Positions 21,476 to 33,130 are shown, numbered from the stretch's first letter. The stretch is 64,000 bases of DNA from Scalesia atractyloides (GCA_947069175.1 CAMTDV010000012.1:40642341-40706340), one strand, 5' to 3'. The notes: generated from the letters alone by a model not told the origin. Numbers and translations: made by a program.

Positions 21476-23009
21476 GGTGTTTTAGGTATAAATAATACAC
21501 ATATGAATGTAAGAACTATAAAATTTTAAAAAAAATATGAACCTTAAATCCCAATAGTTAGTGATTTAGAGTTGTTTTTTGTTCTCGCAATAATTATTGT
21601 TCTGTAATTATCCACATCCGAAAATTACCGTTCTCCAATCCTTAAACACGTCGATCCAAACACATGACGACGCAAGTACTTTTTCACCCGACCGTCTCTC
21701 AACTATTTTTTGACGGTCTTGGTTTGTGGTTTTTTTTTTGTGTTTTCTTTTAGAGGAGGTAGGTTGCGTTTGTTGAAATATTACGGGTGTCAGTTGGGTT
21801 TTGGGATTTATTTCTTGAAGCACACTAGTAATGACCTCAGTGAGATGATTCTTCCAAAGATATGTTGTTGAAACTACTTCCAAACTAGTCTTGCAACATC
21901 GTCGGCTCTTCTTTCATTGCATAGTACATATTGTTGCCATTTCTACTGGATCGATCGAGTTACAACCTAATAGCACCCACCTTGGTCAGATGTGTATACT
22001 CAAGTTGAGAGTAGGTTTGGTTTCCGTTTCATCTCCCCTTTTGGGACCAGTTCCCACACTTCACACACTTGTCATATCTTTTGGCTCTTCTCTTGGTGGC
22101 ACTATTTAACAAGCCGCAATATGGTGACAATTGTTCTTACTTGTGCCACCATTTCCTCACATGGTGTCTTGAGAAAAACAATTCTCTAAGCTCAGATGAC
22201 ACTACAATCTTTGCGAAATGAATGCACGAAAGCAACTAGAAATCAAACGGATGCATCCTGTGCTTTGGAGAAGTAAAGAGGGGAGAGAGAGAGAGAGAAA
22301 AGGAGAGGATGACTGATACTGATCTGTTAAACCCACAAATTCTACTAGTGGGGTTTCTCCCAAGGCGTACGACAAACCAAGATTCAGCCACTTGTCATAT
22401 TGAACATATATAATAAAAAAGTAACCAAATACCACATTCATCATGAAAAGTGATAGGGTTTTAATAGTTGTAAAAACAAACAACCAAATTCTAAGTTAAA
22501 CAACGAAACAAGAGTATTAAATGCCAAACATGGCAAAACCCAACAGTTTTTAGCATAATAAAGAATAGTTTAAATAACCATAATGACACTCCAATGTGCA
22601 ATGCAATGCAACAATCCAAGTTACTAGCCATATCTATATATGTGAAAAGATACTAGAGTGGGTCAACATAAAGTTAGTGAATTCACAAGTTTTAAATAAC
22701 CAAGTTCTATTTTAGAAAATGCACAATTCAATTATATCCATTAGGTAACTAGCCTGTTTTTAAGCTACTAAACAAGGGAACCGAACCTGATTGTTGTGTT
22801 TTGATTTCTTCCTCCATTTCTATCACAAACTTTGCAATTACGCCTGGCTCCCAGCATGGTGTAGGGTTTGTCAAACCCAATAGTACTACAAATACTACCT
22901 CGCCATCCCATATTAATGGTTTAGTGTGTAAGAATTGTAGTGACATTGAGTGGGTTTAGTACACAAGTGATATACAGGAACTACATTAACTAAGTGTGTT
23001 TGTGTTTCC
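21476..23009. other. Stretch without a supported gene
   Basis: Holds a GA-rich microsatellite (about 22278-22300) and several short minus ORFs (21608-21883, 22202-22483, 22749-22946) with no domain I recognise. The last has a non-repetitive composition and could be a gene remnant, but nothing else supports it. Confidence 0.4.
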
Positions 23010-23409
23010 TGTGAGGATCTACTTTCATCCATAAGCTCAGGTCTTAGTTTGCTTATCCTAGTCTTAAATGTGCGGAATTCATTTTAGATTAGTGACAAGT
23101 CAAGATTAGTTTTCAACTATTGTTTCATTGATTAATCAACATTTACAATCAGGAAACACTTGGACAGAGCTTCGCCGTCATATCGACAAAACTGTTACAG
23201 ACTCAAGAACACACTAACCTATATATAGACTTTTCACTTCGTGCGAACTTGATGTGTCCACTTCGTACGAAACTGAACTTACTTCGTACGAAGTTGGCAT
23301 TCCACTTTCGGATGAAGTGAACATTACAATAACAAAAACTAATATTTCAGCCCTATTACATACACATATATGACTCAAAGACGTAGGCGATAGACATACC
23401 ATGTCAACA
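23010..23409 (-). mobile_element. 3' LTR of minus-strand copia element D (400 bp)
   Basis: On the minus strand it starts TGTTGACATGG right after a PPT and probably ends GATCCTCACA. It contains TATATATA at 23220-23227 and three copies of an ACTTCGTACGAAGT-type palindrome at 23235-23300. The left edge (23010) is inferred from the TG/CA rule and the resemblance to other copia LTR ends, so it is less certain. Confidence 0.65.
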
Positions 23410-23425
23410 AACTCCCCCTTAGATA
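23410..23425 (-). promoter_or_regulatory. Polypurine tract, element D
   Basis: The minus strand reads ATCTAAGGGGGAGTTT next to the LTR start, typical of copia elements. Confidence 0.75.
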
Positions 23426-23477
23426 TTGCCATAGTCTTGTTCAATCTTCAGTCTTCAAAACGTTATAACATTAACTC

Positions 23478-24226
23478 TTATCTTCCAAAAAAATTCTTTC
23501 TCGGCTTCCGTCGCTCTTCACTTGGAATAGGAGTTTGATATGTCACTAGAGCCCACTTCATAAATTGAAATCTCTTATGGAGATTCTTTATCTTTTCGTC
23601 AATCTTTTCTTGTTCCCATTTGCTTCGTGAATTTTTTCCTTCTAACTCGTGCCACTTCAACTTCCACAGTTTTCCAGAATTAATACCATGTGCGTAGCAA
23701 ACATTAATCACACCTTGATATTGCATCGCTTGCACTTTTTGTTTCACTTCATAACAAATTTTGTTGTAGAATAGGCATTCAATGTCATTTTCAGAACAAT
23801 TAACCAACCACATTGGATCTAAAATCCTGATAGTTCTCCACAATCCTTCAGCTTTCAACATGATCACTGCTTCACGAGTCTCAATATCATAAATTCACTG
23901 AAATCTTGTTCAATCTTCATTAAAGGCATATTCTTCATCGTGTGTGGTCGTTCACAATCAAAGTAACATCTTTCTCTTTTGTAATCTGATTGATCTTCAC
24001 AATCTTCTTAGGAATATGTGGCTTCCAATTCAGAAAACCATGAGCAGCTTCAAATTTTATCAACTTTCATAAACCTCTGATCATTGAATTTCATCTGATA
24101 ATTAATACACTTGGTCTGACATAGCTCTTCAACATCCCACCAAGGTAAAGTTTGGATATCACATAAGAATCAGAAGTATTGTACCCCAAATTCTCTTTTC
24201 ACAGCATATACATTCAACTCTTGTAT
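23478..24226 (-). pseudogene. Env-like ORF of element D, C-terminal part
   Basis: Minus-strand coding remnant. The cleanest frame is 23867-23478: ILDPMWLVNCSENDIECLFY, then YQGVINVCYAHGINSG, WKLKWHELEG and a basic end. Upstream, frames with KFEAAHGFLNWKPHIPKKI (about 24060-24000) continue the same product with stops between. It stops about 50 bp before the PPT, as the env-like ORFs of A and C do. At 24226 the frame is broken by the chromovirus insertion and resumes at 37871. Confidence 0.6.
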
Positions 24227-24231
24227 CCAAC
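24227..24231 (+). repeat. Probable target-site duplication CCAAC (left)
   Basis: CCAAC before the left LTR compares with CTAAC at 37871-37875 after the right LTR; one mismatch. Removing 24232-37870 rejoins an env-like reading frame. Confidence 0.55.
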
Positions 24232-25460
24232 TGTCACACCCTGGATTTCCGACCCGAAATCCATACACCGGTGGGCCCGGGTGGGAGTATTGTGACATCA
24301 GTTGATAACATCATTGTCAATTAAACACGGCACAACAGAAGTCTTGGAGTAAAATTACTATTACAAACCGAATGTTCGAAAATACAAAATAATATACATG
24401 CTCGTAATAGAAGATCCACAGGCGGATCATAAATTGTACATGGAAAGAATACAAAACAGACTTTGGGCAGATTTAGGATTTGCAAGATCCTCTATCACTA
24501 CCGAGCACTTCCGGCCTATTTTCGTATTGTACCTAATTAGTCTTTTGAAAAACGTCAGCTTTCGCTGGTAAATACACCCAACCGATTCGTTTAGAAAACA
24601 TTTCAAAACAATGTTTTAAGTGCGTATCAACACAAAATCTTTTTATAACTTGGGTTAATTGACTGTCCAACCTTGTTAACAGATTTACATGTTTGTCCAT
24701 ACATACGAGGCCCGGTACGGAGACCGAGACACAATTAACGTACACATCACTTTGGACTCACGAAGGAGTCAATTCCTCCCAACCTTGTGGAATGCATAAT
24801 TGAGCGTCTATCGGGTGTATGCCTACACCCGCGCTAAGGTCGTGGCCATTTTATTGTAATGAGCCGAGGATATCCAGGACACGGTAGTTAACCCTCGATG
24901 TTTAAATTATCAAACAAAACTAACTAAAACAGAATATGCGGATTTACTATCCCCGAACAGACGTTCGATTGAATCCCATTTCCGACCAAGCGGTAATAAT
25001 TTACTGTAACCCAAGCCCGTATAGGGGAAATAGGTCGAGAGTATTTACTTGAGCTAGTCTTCTTTAATTTTAATAACTCACCAATGAGTTAAGTTCAGAT
25101 AGCATTTACCGGCAAGTCTCTAGTCTGGATTATGGCATAAACTAACCAATTAAATACTAACTGTCTTATTTAAGTCATTGACTTAGACCGACTAGCGTAC
25201 TTGATCAAAATGTATGACGCTAGATTAAACGATGATTGGATAGAATGTATTTTATCCCAACAAGTACATTGACTTGTATAATATGGGTAAACTTTTAACA
25301 TTCTGGATTTTGAGACTTAAATAACAAGGTTAAACCCGTTTCGATTAATTTCCGTAAAATAGTTACATATACGTAACCGTGCGCATATTAGCGATATCGG
25401 GTAACCGGGTAAGTCATGGACAAGTTCTATATGCCATTATATTTTAAATAAGTTAAGATA

Positions 25461-26290
25461 TCGGTAGGATATCAACTTGTATGCCCGTTATGGTTTTAAA
25501 ACGAAACTATGCCTCAAAGGGCATTTTGGTAATTATATACCGTATAAAAAGGATCTGGAACATATTTTAAGTTTATAATCATGAGTATTCTGGAAAAATT
25601 ATTTTATTTATGATATAATATCAGAAGGATGTCAATTATGTGTGTAATTATCTTTATGACCAAACTATGCACCGAAGGGGCATTTTGGTCATTCTACACA
25701 TAGTTTATAAATTATTTGGGATTCTGAGTTTATAACATGTACCTATTGTAAATGTGTTTAAAATAAGTTTTAAAATCAGTAGGTAACAAGTCTTGGTCCA
25801 TTAATATGGTTTAAAACCATACTATGCGCCAAGACGACGCTTATGTCGTAAAATGACGTCTTTATGCGATGTTTATAAAAACTGGCATTATGGTCTGATT
25901 AAAATGTTTAAAATATGTTATTTAATATAACATATCAGTAGGTAATTGATTTACCTTGAAAATATTTGATTGAAACCATTTTATGAGCCACAAGGGCTAA
26001 AATCGTCATTTATCGACATAGTTTTAGGACCTGTTTGAAAACTCAGTTTATAACTTGGTTTATCATCCCAATTAATCGTACTTATAATATTACATCAGTA
26101 GGAACTCATTTTCAAGTTCATTATTATCTTAAAACCTTATTTTATACAAAAAGGGCATTTTAGTCAAGAATGGCATAATTATGGAACTTGCGCATGAAAC
26201 TTGGATTCTGATTATGATCATGTAATATAACCTCAGAGAGTTATGCTACAATATATTACGATCATAATGCAACTTTAGATCAGTAGGCAA
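25461..26290. repeat. ~158-bp degenerate tandem periodicity in LTR
   Basis: TCAGTAGG-like boxes start at 25461, 25621, 25777, 25935, 26095 and 26280 (spacings 160, 156, 158, 160, 185). About 55 bp after each lies an ACTATGC---AAGGGGCATTTTGGTCATT-like box (clear at 25519 and 25679, weaker later). The array is present in the other LTR as well (about 35711-36530). Confidence 0.7.
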
Positions 26291-27028
26291 CTAATTCTAA
26301 ATTGGGTCAGAATGAAAGTCAAAGCAGAAGTTAAACTTCGCGATTTTCGGTTGCGAATCCGACCCTAGAACTGAAATTGATGAGCCGAACATGTTCTTAC
26401 ATATTCTAATAATTATTACCAACTTGTTTAAGTGTCAAAATAGGTTTCATAACACATATAACATCAATTTATGATTTTTCCAAAAATGGCCTGTTTGTCA
26501 TTTTAATATCATAACTTTGACCCGTCAATTGGTCTAGCAAACGTGATCTTCAGGAGGTCCCTTTATAGGGATTAACGCCTACCTTATTACGATCAATTAG
26601 CCATGTTCATTTCGAACAATGGCTGGACCATAATGATCTTAATCGAAAGTCAAAGCGTTTTCCAAAAACGCTTAACTTTTGGCTATAAAAGCCTATAGAC
26701 GAAGATGCACAAAGAAGGAACACTTACAAGTAATTCCTAAGGTGCAAAAGAACTATGTTGGATGCTCCTTTTAGCTTGGAACTTCCAGAGGAGGGAGAAG
26801 AGTTATGATTTAGAAAGGTGCAAGTTGGAATGGTGAACTTAAGCACCTATTTATAGTTGGAGAACTCAAAGGAAGTGAAGCCAGGTGTTTAGGGGTATAA
26901 GAGGAAGCTTACAAGTGTCCCAAAATGTGGCATAGCAGTTTGGGAAGTCATGGTTTCGGTTTTAATTGGTTTTGGAGTGTTTTTGGGAGCCAAGCAAAAC
27001 TTTCTGAAGCAGATGTTCTCTGGCGGGC

Positions 27029-27066
27029 CGCGAGAGGCATAGGCCCTCCTCTCGCGCACCGCGAGC
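27029..27066. repeat. GC-rich hairpin in 3' LTR
   Basis: CGCGAGAGG and CCTCTCGCG around CATAGGCCCT, embedded in AT-rich LTR. The copy at 37272-37300 is a perfect 10-bp stem (CGCGAGAGGC) with a 9-base loop. Confidence 0.75.
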
Positions 27067-27356
27067 GCCCCTAAGGCAGTTTTCAAGTTTGACACTTTTG
27101 TCCCCTTAACTTTTAAAACCCATTAAACCTCTCTAAAACACCTTTTTGGCACTTTTAGCCCTCGTAGCCAATATTAGGCATACCCGGGATTATGTCCGGA
27201 CATTTTCGAGCTCTCGGTTCGTTAAAAGGTCACTCAGAGGTATAAATTAACATGTTGAAACTTTTAATCCCTCCATCATCCAACTTTCACATATTTACAA
27301 AATTAAACCCTCTTGTCCAACAATTGGCACAAATGAGAGTTAGGACTTCCTAAAGG

Positions 27357-27541
27357 ATCACTCAAAGGCTTTGTTATAAGCATGTTGACTCCAATGTACT
27401 CAGAGGCTGGGCATGTTGACATATCAGTCACAAGAGGCCAATGATTTAAGCATGTTGACATATCAGATACTCAGAGGTGTTATTTATGCTTGTTGACTTC
27501 GGACCGTCACTCAGAGGCTCAGATTGAGCATGTTGACGCCT
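27357..27541. repeat. GCATGTTGAC / CACTCAGAGG tandem repeats in 3' LTR
   Basis: About five units of 40-45 bp, each pairing CACTCAGAGGCT with GCATGTTGACATATCAG. The matching array lies at 37600-37785. Confidence 0.75.
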
Positions 27542-27626
27542 TAGTCCTCATTGGTCTTTAATAGACTATATTTAAAATATTACACGTGTCACTATACTAT
27601 TGGACATGATTTTACAGGGTGTTACA

Positions 27627-27645
27627 TCCTCACCCCCTTAAAAGA
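27627..27645 (-). promoter_or_regulatory. Polypurine tract of chromovirus
   Basis: The minus strand reads TTTTAAGGGGGTGAGGA immediately before the 3' LTR start TGTAACACCC. Confidence 0.8.
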
Positions 27646-27649
27646 AATC

Positions 27650-29000
27650 TCGACCTTAGATTTTATTCAAAAAGATGGGGGTACTTTTGTCGCATTGTGG
27701 ACTCAAACCTCCCTTGTATATTCAGGACCTCTAAAAGCATCCCACTTAACCTTTACTATGGTATTATCTTTCATTAGAGCTTCTTAACCTTTTGATCCTC
27801 GATCGAAATTGGTTTCTCAACGAACCTCAGGTTTTCATCAATTTGCACATCTTTGTGCGACATTGCTAGCGACTTATCGGCTAGACATTTCTTAAGGTTA
27901 GATATGTGGAATACATCATGGATTCCGCTATGCTCCTCTAGCAACCTGAGCTTATAAGCTACAGTGCCGACACATTCGACTATGTCAAATGGTCCAATAT
28001 ATCCTGGGCTCAACTTGCCCTTATTTCCAAAACGCATTACACCTTTCCAGGGTGATACCTTCAGCATGACCTTGTCCCCTACTTGGAACTCAAGAGGTTT
28101 ACGCCTCTTGTCAGCGTAGATTTTCTGCCTATCCCTGTCAGCCTTGAGACGATCACGGATTTGCACAATCTTTTCCGTGGTCTCCAGGAAAATCTCTGGT
28201 CCTGATAGTTGGGCTTCCCCAACTTCTGCCCAGCACACGGGCGTTCGAAACTTTCTCCATACAAGGCCTCAAAAGGAGCAGCCTTGATGCTAGTATGATA
28301 GCTGTTATTGTAGGAGAATTCTATTAGTGGTAAGTGGTCGTCGCAACTTCCACCGAAATTAATCACACATGCTCTAAGCATGTCTTCCAGTGTCTGGATA
28401 GTACGCTCACTTTGACCATCGTCTGCGGATGGTAAGTCGTACTAAAGTTTAATCGTGTGCCTACGGATTGTTGGAAACTTTTCCAAAAGTGAGATGTGTA
28501 TCTAGTATCTCTGTCAGATACAATAGATATTGGCACATCGTGTAGGGACACAATCTTGTCCACATACAACTTAGCCAATTTATCTACATTATAAGTTTCT
28601 TTAATTGGTAAGAAAGTGTGCTGACTTAGTCAGCCTATCCACTATGACCCAAATAGTGTCGTTTCCACTTTTGGTCTTAGGTAATTTGGTAATCAAATCC
28701 ATAGTTACCATTTCCCATTTCCATATGGGAATTTCCAATTGTTATAGAAGTCTTGAGGCTTCTGATGTTCGGCTTTAACTTGCGAACACGTCAGACACTT
28801 GGCTACATAAGTGGCTATGGATTTCTTCAAACCCATCCACCAATAATTCTTCTTCAAATCTTGATACATTTGGTCACCACCCGGGTGAACAGAGTATCTT
28901 GAACTATGTGCTTCCTAGAGGATTAGATCTCTAAGCCCTCCAAAGAAGGGAACCCAAATTCCATCATTAAATCTTAGGATTCCATCTTTTCCAGGCGTTA
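27650..29000 (-). pseudogene. Chromovirus integrase with chromodomain remnant
   Basis: Minus-strand integrase. The HHCC zinc domain reads HSSRYSVHPGGDQMYQDL, then YWWMGLKKSI and C-x2-C (CLTC) at about 28910-28765. The second catalytic Asp is in SIVSDRDTRYTSHFW (~28540). The Glu (GQSERTIQTLEDM, ~28405) is present only in a shifted frame because a base is missing just before it. The C-terminal GPF/Y-like part (KGKLSPGYIGPFDIVE, then IHDVFHISNLKKCLA) lies at 28030-27885. A chromodomain remnant with VKVKWDAFRGPEYTRE follows at about 27760-27700, after a frameshift. Chromodomains direct chromovirus integration to marked chromatin. Confidence 0.85.
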
Positions 29001-29708
29001 ACTGATCAACGGTTTCGCCTAATCCCTCATTAGGAATATTAACCTCTAACAAGGCTTTCTTTTGCGCATCTAATAGCTTCACTGCTATTTTTGAGCTCAA
29101 TGCCTTGGCGTTAATCCTAATAGGTTTAACTCTTTCCTTCCGACTTAAGGCATCATAGACTACATTTTGCCTTGCCGGGTTGGTAGCGAATTTCGCAATC
29201 ATAATCATTTAATGTTTCCATCCAATGTCGTTGTCGCATGTTTAATTCCTTCTGATTGAACAGATGCTGGAGACTTTTATGGTCAGTGTATATAACACAC
29301 TTTGTGCCATACAAGTAATGTCTCCATAGTTTTAGTGCAATACAACGGCACCCAATTCTAAATCATGGGTGGTGTAATTTCTTTCATGCACTTTTAGCTG
29401 TCGTGATGCATAGGCAATTACCTTGCCATTTTGCATTAGCACACATCCCATGCAGTGTGCGAAGCATCACAATAAACAACAAAATTTTCAATACCCTCAG
29501 GTAGAGATAACACAGGAGCGTTGCTCAACTTGTGCTTCAGAATCTGAAAAGATTCTTGTTGCTTTGGACCCCAATTATACTTAACATTCTTACGGGTCAA
29601 GGTAGTTAGAGGAGTGGCTATTCTTGAGAAGTTCTCAATGAACCTTCTATAATAACCAGCCAATCCTAGAAAACTACGAATCTCCGATGGGGCTTGGGTA
29701 CTTCCCAA
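29001..29708 (-). pseudogene. Chromovirus RNase H
   Basis: Follows RT: FLGLAGYYRRFIENFSRIA (connection), then PVLSLPEGIENFVVYCDASH with the first catalytic Asp (~29460), then VIAYASRQLKVHERNYTTHDLEL in another frame (29440-29370), and a tail with NVVYDALSRKERV (~29160). Stops and frameshifts separate the blocks. Confidence 0.8.
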
Positions 29709-29721
29709 TTCAAAATGGCTT

Positions 29722-30450
29722 CTATTTTAGCGGGATCCACTTGGATACATGCTCACTTACCATATGTCCAAGGAATTGGACTTCTCTAAGCCAAAATTCG
29801 CATTTAGAGAACTTTGCATAAAGTTTCTCTTGTCTTAATAATTCTAAGATGCACCGAAGATGTTTCTCGTGATTAGCTTGATTACGAGAATAGATAAGTA
29901 TGTCGTCTATGAAGACTGACAAACTTATCAAATACGGTTTGCAGACTCTATTCATGAGATCCATGAATGTGCTGGTGCATTTGTGAGCCCACAAGGCATC
30001 ACTAAAAATTCGAAATGACAATAGCGGGTCCTGAAGGCTGTCTTAGGAATATCTTCACTCCTAACCTTCAGTTGATGATATCCTGATCTCAAATCAATCT
30101 TGGAGAAGTAACTAGCCCCTTGAAGTTGGTCAATAAATCGTCGATCCTGGGCAGAGGATATATCTATTCTTGATCGTCAACTTGTTTAGCTCTCTGTATT
30201 CATTGCACATCCGCATCGAACCGTCTTTCTTTTTAACAAAGAGAATAGGAGTTCCCCAAGGCGAGGAACTAGGCTGAATAAAGCCTTTCTCTAAGAGTTC
30301 GTCTAGCTGGGTCCTCAATTCCTTCATCTCTGTTGGTGCTAGCTTATATGGAGCTCTAGCTACGAGTGCTGATCCTGGTATAATATCTATTCTAAACTCC
30401 ACTTGTCTATCTGGAGGTAGGCTGGTAGTTCCTCAGGGAAAACCTCGGGA
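29722..30450 (-). pseudogene. Chromovirus reverse transcriptase
   Basis: RT blocks on the minus strand: MEFRIDIIPGSALVARAPYKLAPTEM (30402 on), GFIQPSSSPWGTPILFVKKKDGSMRMC-EYRELNKLT (30290-30170), and the catalytic loop in SVFIDDILIYSRN (~29910-29870) with the family's second and third Asp present. LGHMVSE marks the thumb. The fingers-palm stretch at 30020-30130 is out of frame, so the enzyme is interrupted. Confidence 0.88.
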
Positions 30451-30599
30451 TACTCCGAGCTAATCGGTTGATCTTCAAGGTTTGGCTTAGGTTCATTGAT
30501 GGTTACTTGTGCCATGTAGATGACACAACCTCTTCTCAAACACTTGGATGCCTTAAATAACGACACCTTATCTGGCAGTCCATAGTGTGAGTCTCCGGG

Positions 30600-31000
30600 G
30601 ATGGTGATCACTTCACCAGATGGGGTTTTAATTTCGATGAGCTTCTTATCGCAGGTAATGCGGGCTTGTTATGAGATAACCAATCCATGCCTAAGATAAC
30701 ATCAAACCCCGCCACTTTCATTGGCAGAAGAGAGATAGGGATGGAATGATTTATAATGGATATAGAGCACCCATTAAGAATGGAAGATGTGGATTCTATC
30801 GTTCCATCAGCAAGTTCTATCTCATAGGTTTTATCTAGAGTTCTTATGGGTAGGTTTAATAGTTTACTAAACTTATGATCAACAAAAGATCTATATGTAC
30901 CCGAATCAAAAAGAACTCTAGCATAAATATTATTAATGGGGAAAGTACCTGTTATGACATTGCCGTCATTAACAGCTTCTCTTGCATTTATTTGAAAGGC
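30600..31000 (-). pseudogene. Chromovirus aspartic protease
   Basis: Retropepsin region between the gag knuckles and RT. The active-site motif reads ARVLFDSGTYRSFV at about 30925-30885 (D-S-G-T). A later flap and C-terminal block has GFDVILGMDWLS (~30690-30660). Frame interruptions lie between it and RT. Confidence 0.8.
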
Positions 31001-31009
31001 ACGGGCATT

Positions 31010-32163
31010 CCCCTTCTTGGCCTCTCCAGGCTTTGCATCGTTACTTTTGGGTTTCTTGGGGCAATTGTACGTTATATGCCCTTTTTCATTGCAGTTATAG
31101 CAAACTGCATCCTTAAGATCCTTGCAATCTAAGGTCCTATGCCCTCTTCTTTTGTAGATACCACAGGGTTTGGTTTGTGGATTTATACTACACTATCCCC
31201 AATGCCTATATTTACAATTCTTGCACAGGGGTTTGTTATTAGACACGTGCTGGTTCTTTTTGAACCCAAAATTTCCTTTCTTTTTAAATCTTTGGAGTTA
31301 TTATCCTCTCGTTTCCTCTTTCCATCAGTTTCAGTCCTAACTGACCTTTGTCTTACCAAATCAAGGGTGAGGGAAAAAGATAGGTCTATAACGGACCTAT
31401 AGGTACTAGGCTAAGCAGCCTTTACCATGCCCTTTATTTCGGGCGCCAACCCATTTATAAAACGCGCAATGCATTTGGATTCGGGAGTGATTAAATAGGA
31501 AACTAACCTAGATAGAGAATTGAAATCGGAGACGTACTTCTGACAGTCTAGGTTTTTCATTGAAAGAGACAAAAAGTATGTCTCTAATTTCTCCACCTCA
31601 TGGGTTGGGCAGTAAGTTTCCTTAACAAGGTGCACAAATTTGGACCATCCCAAGTTGTACAGGTGTACCTTACCTGTTGATTGAATCATGGCTTTCCACC
31701 ATATTAGGGCATCGCCCTTGAAGGATTGTGATGCATACTTGACCACATCCTTATCAGCACAGTTGCTAATATCTACAATTGTTTCCATCTCGTCCAACCA
31801 CTTCAGGGCTTCTACAGCTCCTTTGTCCCCATTAAAGTCTCGGGGTTTACAGGAGACAAAGTATTTGTAGGTGCACCCGTCTTTAGAAGAACGAGACCTA
31901 TCAGCAAAATCTACTTTCCTTGTTTCACTCTTCGCATTTGAAGAGTGAACAGAGCTCTCTTTATGAGCTGAAGATGGGGTAATTGATAGTGGTCTACAGC
32001 GAGTAGCACTCGACTCTCTTAGCTTTTCTATGGCCTTACCCGTGGCCCTTTCCACAACCGCATCAATGCGAGCTTGAAAATTTTCATCATCAATATTTTT
32101 GTTTTCAGCTTTATTAGATTCAACATTCCTGTGGCTACTTTGTGCTTCATTCGAATTAGCCAT
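31010..32163 (-). pseudogene. Chromovirus gag with three zinc knuckles
   Basis: Capsid precursor; the likely start is the ATG at 32163 (MANSNEAQSS). A charged N-terminus precedes the retrotransposon gag domain (CKPRDFNGDKGAVEALKWL, then ALIWWKAM, YCPTHEVEKLE and GLAPEIKGMV; 31860-31420). After an in-frame stop, three knuckle-like motifs lie at about 31245-31062: CKNCKYRHWG-C, C-G-I-Y-x4-H-x4-C (second Cys replaced by Tyr), and an intact CYNCNEKGHITYNC. The triple arrangement is the one I associate with Asteraceae gypsy gags (from memory). Confidence 0.88.
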
Positions 32164-32499
32164 CTTTAAGTCTTGGGTTCTATATACCAATAAAACTTCA
32201 TTTAGCCATGGTATATCAACCATATCGGCTTTCAACATTGGATATGACAATCCATTGTCTATACTAGTGTGAATAGCATCACAACTCGTAGGCTTACATA
32301 ACTATTTTTGGCCTAGGTCTTTATAGGACCATCATAGGCAAATTAAAATTTGGACGTGGTCCATATATCATTGGACAGTGGATCGCAATGTCACAACTGT
32401 CATTGTCATCATTGACAATTATATAACTCATAGACTTGTCCCTAATGGACATAATAATTGACACATTGGCCGGTCACATTGGACATAATATATATATGG

Positions 32500-32690
32500 C
32501 ATGACAGCCTGTCCCGTTGGACATAAATTGGGCACATTGGCCTACATCCTATCAGATGTATTTGGCATATCAGCCTGTCCCGTTGGACATAAATTGGGCA
32601 CATTGGCCTACATCATATCAGATGTATTTAGCATATCAGCCTGTCCCGTTGGACATAAATTGGGCACATTGGCCTAACGGCTTAGTGTGG
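32500..32690. repeat. 64-bp tandem repeat, about three copies
   Basis: Units built on GCCTGTCCCGTTGGACATAA, ATTGGGCACATTGGCCTA and CATCATATCAGATGTATTT. The copies differ by only a few bases, so the array is younger than most of the element's damage. Confidence 0.88.
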
Positions 32691-33004
32691 TTCCTCAAGC
32701 CACACTACCAAGAGTATGAACATTCTTTATTGTTACATAAGAGTACCTTAATGATTGATTAATGGTCCTGGTCACCTTCGACCTTAACGACCTTGGAGGT
32801 TTGGACCTAGTCCCTTACCTCTGGATAGAAGGATAACTTCCCTTAACTATCCTGATAGAAGACCCCTTCGTACTTAACTATCATTTCTTTGCCAATGTGT
32901 GGTCTACGTCACTTGGCATAATCAAATCTATTAAGGTTTTTTGGAATTATATAGCAGAGTATAAATTTTGAATAAAATCAAGACGCTCATTATTAAAAGG
33001 ATGA

Positions 33005-33056
33005 ATATATATATATATATGTGTGTTGTATATATATATGTGTATATATATATAAT
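33005..33056. repeat. TA/TG microsatellite
   Basis: ATATATATATATATATGTGTGTTG followed by TATATATATGTGTATATATATAT. Confidence 0.85.
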
Positions 33057-33130
33057 TCCAAAGTACTTCATTAAATTTCCATAAGAAATTACAATACTAG
33101 GAAAATGAAATAAATTGTCCATGCAAGGAC

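Larger units (their letters stand above)
24232..27626 (-). repeat. 3' LTR of chromovirus (3395 bp)
   Basis: The plus strand begins TGTCACACCCTGG and ends CAGGGTGTTACA. It aligns along its length with 34473-37869. It contains a ~158-bp degenerate tandem periodicity (25461-26290), a GC-rich hairpin (27029-27065) and a GCATGTTGAC/CACTCAGAGG array (27357-27541). The ORF at 24533-24745 recurs in the other LTR only because the LTRs are duplicates. Confidence 0.92.
32164..33130 (-). other. Noncoding leader between extra ORF and gag
   Basis: No coding frame supported. It contains a 64-bp tandem repeat (32500-32690), a TA-rich microsatellite (33005-33055) and, just upstream of gag, TTGGTATATAGAACC (minus strand, about 32180-32196), which resembles a degraded tRNA-Met PBS. 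Confidence 0.5.

Noticed and set aside
24533..24745. Minus ORF repeated at 34802-34990 (MYVNCVSVSVPG start)
   Set aside because: It is duplicated only because it lies in both LTRs of one element; there is no domain and the frames end differently.
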